From: Scylla paramamosain
Taxonomy: Eukaryota; Arthropoda; Malacostraca; Decapoda; Portunidae
Direction: 5' to 3'
Assembly (NCBI RefSeq): GCF_035594125.1
Contig: NC_087156.1
Location: forward strand, 15,671,997 to 15,735,996
DNA length: 64,000 nt
Every line of letters starts with the position of its first letter. The first letter of the stretch is position 1. Below are positions 55,279 to 64,000 of the stretch, piece by piece. The notes under the pieces were generated by a model that was not told the origin of the DNA, searched no databases, and was given only the letters and a program-made list of their open reading frames with translations. Position numbers and translations under genes: made by a program.

Positions 55279-55471
55279 AAAGCTTACGTCTCTACTTTCA
55301 CACTTATTCATTCGTTATCTTTCGCTCCTCCGCCTCCTCATCCCTCAGTCCTTCCTCCTCCCTGATTGCTCCTCTCGTGTTGCCAAGCCGTCAGTGTCAT
55401 CACAGTGAGGTGGCGTTACCTGGCCTGCTATTTGTTGTATGTATCGTGGGGTTATGTTTATATAGTCCCAA

Positions 55472-55585
<114 letters not shown>

Positions 55586-55599
55586 GAGTAGTCATGGAG

Positions 55600-55890
55600 T
55601 TAAATAGATGTAGATGGATGTATAAATAGAGGTAAATAGATAGACAGACAGACAGATGGATAGGTGCATAGATAAATAGACAGAAAGATAGACAGACAGA
55701 CAGATATATAAATGAATAGACAGATAAACAGATAAAGGTATAGATAGGTGGACAGATACAAGAAAAAAACAAAAACAGGAAGTAAGACAGAGAGACTGAT
55801 ATACGAATACTTATTTACAGTAAAAACAAACAGATGGATGGACGGACAAGTATAGCCAAGCTAATAGACAGTTAAGGAGACGAATCGATA
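55600..55890. repeat. degenerate (GATA/GACA)n tetranucleotide region
   Basis: Repeated AGATAGACAGACAGACAGATG and AATAGACAGATAAACAG-type words, decaying to the right. Confidence 0.82.
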
Positions 55891-56261
55891 GACATGCATC
55901 AGAGTTTTAAAATGAGATAATTATACGTTGGACAATGAAGAAAAAAGAAAAATAGCATGTTGGTGCATTTAACATTAATTAAAATCGAGGCGGAATTTAT
56001 TGGGCAATCAGCGGTTATACATAAAATAGAAGAAAGGTAAAAATAATCATAAAATCTGATTAACGTAATTCCGAGGAGATGGGCTGAGGAGACGAAGGAG
56101 GAAGAGGAAAATTAAGAGGAAGAGGAGGAGGAGGAGGAGGAAGAGAAAGCCACGAAACACAGGACAGTATTCTTTTACTTTTTAGTGCCTTATCTCAAGT
56201 ACTCTCAAAAAAAGCCGCCATGGAAGGTATGAGAATTTTCAAGAGCGCTTTCGTGATTCTA
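55891..56261. other. AT-rich unique DNA and a purine patch
   Basis: 56072-56151 is nearly pure A/G with GGAGGAGGAGGAGG. No gene seen. Confidence 0.5.
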
Positions 56262-56530
56262 TTAATAATTTAACGTAGATTCTACTAGACCAATAATATG
56301 AACAGAAGAAAACACTTCAAAACTTCACAAATCATCTTATTGACCATAGAAAGTAAATCTTATTAGAGAGCAAGGCGCTTAGAAGTTAGAATTGTTAAGT
56401 ATTTGCATATTTTTAACAGTTTAACATAAATTCTACATGGTAAAAAAAAGATACTCATGAGGACTTCACAAAATCATATCGGTGGCCATAGAAACTAGTC
56501 CTTATGAGAGACCAGGGCGTTTAAGAACAC
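56262..56530. repeat. two-copy degenerate tandem repeat of about 150 bp
   Basis: Units start near 56262 and 56413. Shared ordered blocks: TTAA(T/C)A(A/G)TTTAAC, AT(A/T)AATTCTAC-type, ACTTCACAAA, TGGCCATAGAAA or GACCATAGAAA, CTTAT(T/G)AGAGA, AGGGCG or AGGCGC, TTAGAA or TTAAGAA. Confidence 0.8.

Positions 56531-59819
<3,289 letters not shown>

Positions 59820-59908
<89 letters not shown>
59820..59908. repeat. (CA)n microsatellite
   Basis: Perfect CA run of about 89 bp. Confidence 0.97.
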
Positions 59909-59909
<1 letters not shown>

Positions 59910-60354
59910 GGGGCAGCAGCGTAGATAAGCTTTGCAGGTGAGTGAACAAGGAATGTAAGGCAAGGCGGCAAACTTAGGTACAGGTAAATAATGCCCACGA
60001 ATAACGCGCCTAGTATTTACGAGAGGGAAAAATATGAGGAATGGGAGGCAGGCAGGTGCAGCGGGGCCCAGGGGAGGTGTGGCGAGGGGAGTATCGGTGG
60101 TCAATGAAAGTCAGATAGGCCGGGGGTCAGCGGGGTGCTTATTGATACCATCGCTCACCCGCGGTAAATGTGGAGGCTTCTAATTCATGCCAGCACGCAC
60201 TCTGCTCTCCCTCCCTCTCCCAACCCCTCCCTCTCCCCGCCCCTCCTTCTCCCGGACCCTTCCTCTCCACCTTCCCTCTCTCTTCTCTAAGCTGCACGAC
60301 CCAACACCCTCCTCTTCCTCCACTTCATCCTTCTCATCCCTCCACCATGTCACT

Positions 60355-60355
<1 letters not shown>
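59909..60355. other. unique DNA, no gene seen
   Basis: 60205-60340 is C/T-rich with CCCTCCCTCT words. No gene recognised. Confidence 0.45.

Positions 60356-60398
<43 letters not shown>
60356..60398. repeat. (CA)n microsatellite
   Basis: CA run of 43 bp. Confidence 0.95.
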
Positions 60399-60400
<2 letters not shown>

Positions 60401-60574
60401 GCACCCAATACGTAAGCACGCACGCCATGCCACACATCACTGCTGCCTTGGATCAACCACTCTCTATCATCTGAAGCTTTTACAGGTAATATGACCCCGA
60501 CAGCCTGAACCCAAATACCTTGCCAGGGTCCTCTCGACCCCAAATCGTCCCCCCGCTCACCTCAAGCGATTAAC

Positions 60575-60592
60575 TGTGTGTGTGTGTGCGTG

Positions 60593-60672
<80 letters not shown>

Positions 60673-60757
60673 TGTGTGTGTGTGTGTTAAATAAGATAGG
60701 AGAGAGAGTGAGAGAGAGAGAGTGTGTGTGTGTGTGTGTGTGTGTTAAATAAGATAA
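60575..60757. repeat. duplicated compound (GA)n(GT)n-TTAAATAAGATA module
   Basis: After a GT run (60575-60594), two modules follow: GA run 60597-60670, GT run 60671-60687 and TAAATAAGATA; then GA run 60699-60721, GT run 60722-60745 and TAAATAAGATA. The identical 3' tag shows the whole compound repeat was duplicated as a unit. Confidence 0.92.
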
Positions 60758-61239
60758 CCATGTAAACACTGAGGGTAAACAGTCCGTTAACGAAGTATCT
60801 TAATGCATAAATTGTGTTCGATGACTCAGAAATTAATGTACGTGTGATTAACAAAATGATCGGGACCTGCTTGCTACTTACACTACATCACCTCAGCAGC
60901 CGAGCCTCACTCCTCCTTCGACACAAGATTAAGTCATAAGTTTCAATAAAGACCACGTTAACGCAGTGCAGACAGGTGACGATCGCAGCACCCATAAGAC
61001 CACGACCAGCGCAGCAGAGACGCCAGTATTTTCATTATTGTCTTCCTCCCCAGAGCCTATTACTGGCAGTTCGAGGAGCCGGTATTGACAATATGTAGCA
61101 AAGCATTATTGAATATAAAACCGTAACTATAATGAGTAAGACAACCTGGGGAGTCGAAAATGAAGTGTGGACAGAATATTTCTGTGATCCTTGGAAGTTT
61201 TTTTTTTTTGAGGCACTGGTAGACAGACACGAAGATAAA

Positions 61240-61240
<1 letters not shown>
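60758..61240. other. unique DNA, no gene seen
   Basis: Mixed composition. A T run lies at 61199-61209. No coding content recognised. Confidence 0.45.
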
Positions 61241-61277
<37 letters not shown>

Positions 61278-61351
61278 TGAAAGCAAGAAGTATCCATGTT
61301 TATGATAAATAAGTCTGTAGTGAATGAGTTTGTATATGTGTGTGTGTGTGT

Positions 61352-61444
<93 letters not shown>

Positions 61445-61450
61445 CGAGCG
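61241..61450. repeat. (CA)n then (GT)n(GC)n, inverted pair
   Basis: CA run 61241-61275 and GT run 61337-61435 ending in CGCGCGCGCG (61436-61446). The CA and GT arms are complementary across a 60-bp spacer, so a hairpin is possible. Confidence 0.95.
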
Positions 61451-61886
61451 TCTCCTACATACATGCGCACCTCTTCATTCTCATGGACAGAGCGCATTCC
61501 CCACCAATGCTATGCGGAACTCTGTACTTCGAATTATAAACCAGCAGCTGCGTTCGGAAAGCCGGCGATTAATTCAGTTATTTGGGCCAGTGACCACTCG
61601 CAGACGCCCAGCGCATAATTCCCGTCGATTACACATTATAATTCCTAAGTGAGGGAAGAGCGAGGCAGTTGAGTCCATCGCTCCATTATCTCCCACATAA
61701 TCTGGGAATAATTCTGCTGCTTCTGTATACATCACACGGTGGTGTTCTGGCTTCATTAAGTATGCAAGAGGCTCAATAAGAACGCGCGTGTATAAGGAAG
61801 AAGCGGAAACCTGTTGGGGAACCGAGCCGAGATGCAGGGCAGCTACTGTGTTGCCGCCGCGGCGAGGAGACTTATTGCCTGACGAG

Positions 61887-61889
<3 letters not shown>
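61451..61889. other. unique DNA, no gene seen
   Basis: Repeat-free, with CGATTAATTCAG, GTCGATTACACATTATAATTCC and CTTCATTAAGTATGC words. Candidate regulatory island. No coding content recognised. Confidence 0.4.

Positions 61890-61966
<77 letters not shown>
61890..61966. repeat. (GA)n microsatellite
   Basis: GA run of 77 bp with one AAA near its start. Confidence 0.97.
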
Positions 61967-61968
<2 letters not shown>

Positions 61969-62407
61969 AGAACACCAAGATCCAGAAAGATACCATTTAT
62001 TTACTTCAATCGTCCCTGCAGAAGTCCACGTGCTCAGTTGAAAAGCAATTTACCCTATACCTAATTCTCCGTCCTTCCCTTGAGCCTCTAGCAAAGGACC
62101 CGCGAAGGAGAAGGTCTTATTTGGGTCCTTTTTATGCTCCAGGATAGGTCGGTAGCGTGTATGTGTAAAGGAAAGGAGGGAAAAAAATCACCCCCGGCCG
62201 CCTCCAACACCACTACCACTACTACTACCACCACCACCACCACCACCATCACTACTACCATCCCGGCTTAGAAACATGGAAAGCAGAGGATCAAGGGTGT
62301 TTTGCCTCCCCTTCACTAATTCAAGCAAAACATAAATATTTACTCACGGTATCGAGGGAGAAAGAATTGCCAACGTTGTTTGAATTTACCTGGGATACGT
62401 CTAGTGC

Positions 62408-62409
<2 letters not shown>
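61967..62409. other. unique DNA with an (ACT/ACC)n patch
   Basis: Interrupted ACT/ACC trinucleotides at about 62208-62259. No gene seen. Confidence 0.55.

Positions 62410-62458
<49 letters not shown>
62410..62458. repeat. (GT)n microsatellite
   Basis: Perfect GT run of 48 bp. Confidence 0.96.
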
Positions 62459-62823
62459 GAGCAACGCTTTTTACGTGTCATTTCGTCACATATTAGGCCA
62501 CCACAAGACATGCTATCTAAATGGATGACACACCTACACCGGAGGCTCCACGCGTGCACTCAGCATACTAAAAAGGTCGAGCAGAAACATAACCAGTGAA
62601 ACATTTGTCACTTCTACAAGCACCTTTACCTTCCTGGCCTTAATGAAACCTTTCCAGCACGCACGGAGAGGTGTGCAGGTAAGGAGTTTAGTAATAGTCC
62701 CAAGAAGGTTACAGTCTCTATATATGTGTCGTCTTCAGGGATTAATTATGTCTAAGAAGTAAAGAGAAGACGCCTCATACCGCATACTTGATTGTATCTC
62801 ACGATTTACTGCACTGGAAGGAA
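62459..62823. other. unique DNA, no gene seen
   Basis: No repeat or coding content recognised. Confidence 0.45.
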
Positions 62824-63117
62824 ACTAAAACACTTCCTTATCCTAACACGTTTCAACTTGCAGTAAACAAAATATCCTTATTTCAATACTTCTCATTTCA
62901 ACAATTCATAGTTCACAGTACTAAAACTTTTTTTTTTCCAGTATCAGTTAATTTTTGGCACTAAAGTACTCACTTTTTTCATCATCTTTTAATTTCAAAA
63001 TAATTACTTCCTTATCGCAACGTTTCCGTATTTTCAGGACTAAAACGCTTCCTATCTCGATATTTATCAATTTTCAATAATAAAATACTTCTTGTCTTCC
63101 TAATTTATTATTTTGGC
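62824..63117. repeat. seven-unit degenerate tandem array, period about 40 bp
   Basis: Units begin near 62824, 62865, 62920, 62960, 63000, 63039 and 63078 (spacings 41, 55, 40, 40, 39 and 39). The common pattern is ACTAAAAC-ACTTCCTTATC followed by T/C-rich filler and TTTTCA(A/G)T or TTTTGGC at the end. AT-rich and non-coding. Confidence 0.82.
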
Positions 63118-64000
63118 TTTTTACTCTACGAGAGGCACCCGGTTACCACCTTGAGGATACGTAGTGAACGGAAGGCGTGTATCTTGCTATCAAATGGAGA
63201 CCACGCCTCAATAAAGTGTCCCTGAATGGCTGTCTAATCGCAGGGCTCGAAAGGAGGAAAACAGAAGCGGAGGCCATGACTGTCTCTATCAAGTGACGAA
63301 AAAGGACAAATGAAAGGCTTGTCTCGTAAGCAAAGGGGACTGAGTACACACGACGCCGCCCTTGGTGCAGGTTCCCCTGACTCCTGGTATTCAACTCCCT
63401 CCTCGTAATGTCGTAATGGTCGCCGTGGAATGTCCGACGCGCTGTCAGCTGGAGACTCACCGCCAGCCGGCAGCACATGTTCCTCCCCTTACGTACCTTA
63501 TTGGTCGAATGATTTCCTCACCCGGCGAGTCGATCACATCTGTATCCTCCCCAGCAGCAACAGTGGCTACCTGACTCACTGAGGCTCATTTAGAGAAAAT
63601 GGAAGGAGCACGAGAATCTAATTCTCCTTCTAATCGACTTATTATTTTGTTTTCAGATGGAAGGAGCTGGCGGCTTCATCTGGGGGCGAGGCATTAAGGC
63701 CGCGTTGGCTCAGCGCTGGTCGTTGTTTACCGTCGCCGCCGGAGCCTCGCCTGGCTGCCGTGTCCGTGCTGTAATTAAGGTGTCAGGCTTGGCCTCCGTG
63801 CCCCCATTAACACTCATGCGCTGCGCCACCACGGATACATTTTATTTTATTTTTTTTTTGGTGCTCATCGTTTAATTCGTTTGTAATTCATGAGTGCAAC
63901 GTCTTCTTGTTGTATATGGTTTGCTAATCGCTTTTCATATGTCTTAATTTTTTTGGAAATAATAAATTTTGTTCATGATGTTCAGCTGCGGCGCCAGAAG
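63118..64000. other. unique DNA at the right edge, no gene seen
   Basis: Overlapping frames of 70-111 codons (63143-63574) and a frame at 63657-63875 after TTTTGTTTTCAG (an acceptor-like sequence at 63644-63656) match no family I recognise. GTAATTAAGG and CCCCATTAACAC words occur near 63772-63812. The window ends in unremarkable AT-rich DNA. Confidence 0.4.

Noticed and set aside
61241..61450. Terminal inverted repeats of a DNA transposon
   Set aside because: The inverted arms are just (CA)n and (GT)n microsatellites, with no target duplication or transposase.

Overview
This window looks like non-coding DNA from a large arthropod genome, most likely a decapod crustacean (my inference, probably a crab or shrimp). 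The reasons are the very dense, long and mostly perfect dinucleotide microsatellites (by my count 23 (CT/GA)n tracts, about 19 (CA/GT)n tracts and long (TA)n arrays in 64 kb), the absence of compact gene structure, and the two retroelement types present. I found no host protein-coding gene, tRNA, rRNA, CRISPR array or bacterial-type operon. Almost all other long open frames are translations of simple repeats or antisense shadows of the retrotransposon.

The one intact genetic unit is a 7.24 kb LTR retrotransposon on the minus strand (1200-8443). It has two nearly identical LTRs (961 and 971 bp), TG...CA ends, a proline-tRNA-type primer binding site (7453-7470), a polypurine tract (2161-2169) and one uninterrupted 1550-codon gag-pol frame (2322-6974). 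Its domain order is Gag (SAP-like N terminus, SCAN-like capsid part, two CCHC knuckles), protease, integrase, reverse transcriptase, RNase H. The integrase therefore precedes the RT, as in Gmr1-like Ty3/gypsy elements, an order first described from deuterostomes. The element sits inside a long (TA)n microsatellite that it splits in two (957-1199 and 8444-8599).

The second mobile-element trace is a decayed non-LTR retrotransposon. An RT fragment with a YADD box lies at about 18054-18300 and a 3' end with an LWNSLP-type C-terminus and poly(A) tail at about 18650-18905. The middle of the ORF is missing and unrelated GC-rich sequence lies between. The RT fragment is caught in an older tandem segmental duplication (16921-17507 and 17508-18129).

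The rest (8.6-64 kb) alternates between unique DNA and simple or degenerate tandem repeats. Besides the microsatellites I can see by eye a four-copy array of about 143 bp (13878-14445), a seven-copy array of about 40 bp (62824-63117), degenerate two-copy repeats of about 78, 127, 150, 153 and 160 bp, purine-rich minisatellites (21110-21480, 50130-50462), a 1.3 kb purine tract (31460-32740), and a 0.73 kb compound trinucleotide array with an (AAT)n/(ATT)n palindrome (53826-54556). Several islands of unique, mixed-composition DNA rich in ATTA/TAAT cores could be regulatory, but nothing in one sequence can prove that. Coordinates of degenerate repeats are by-eye estimates.
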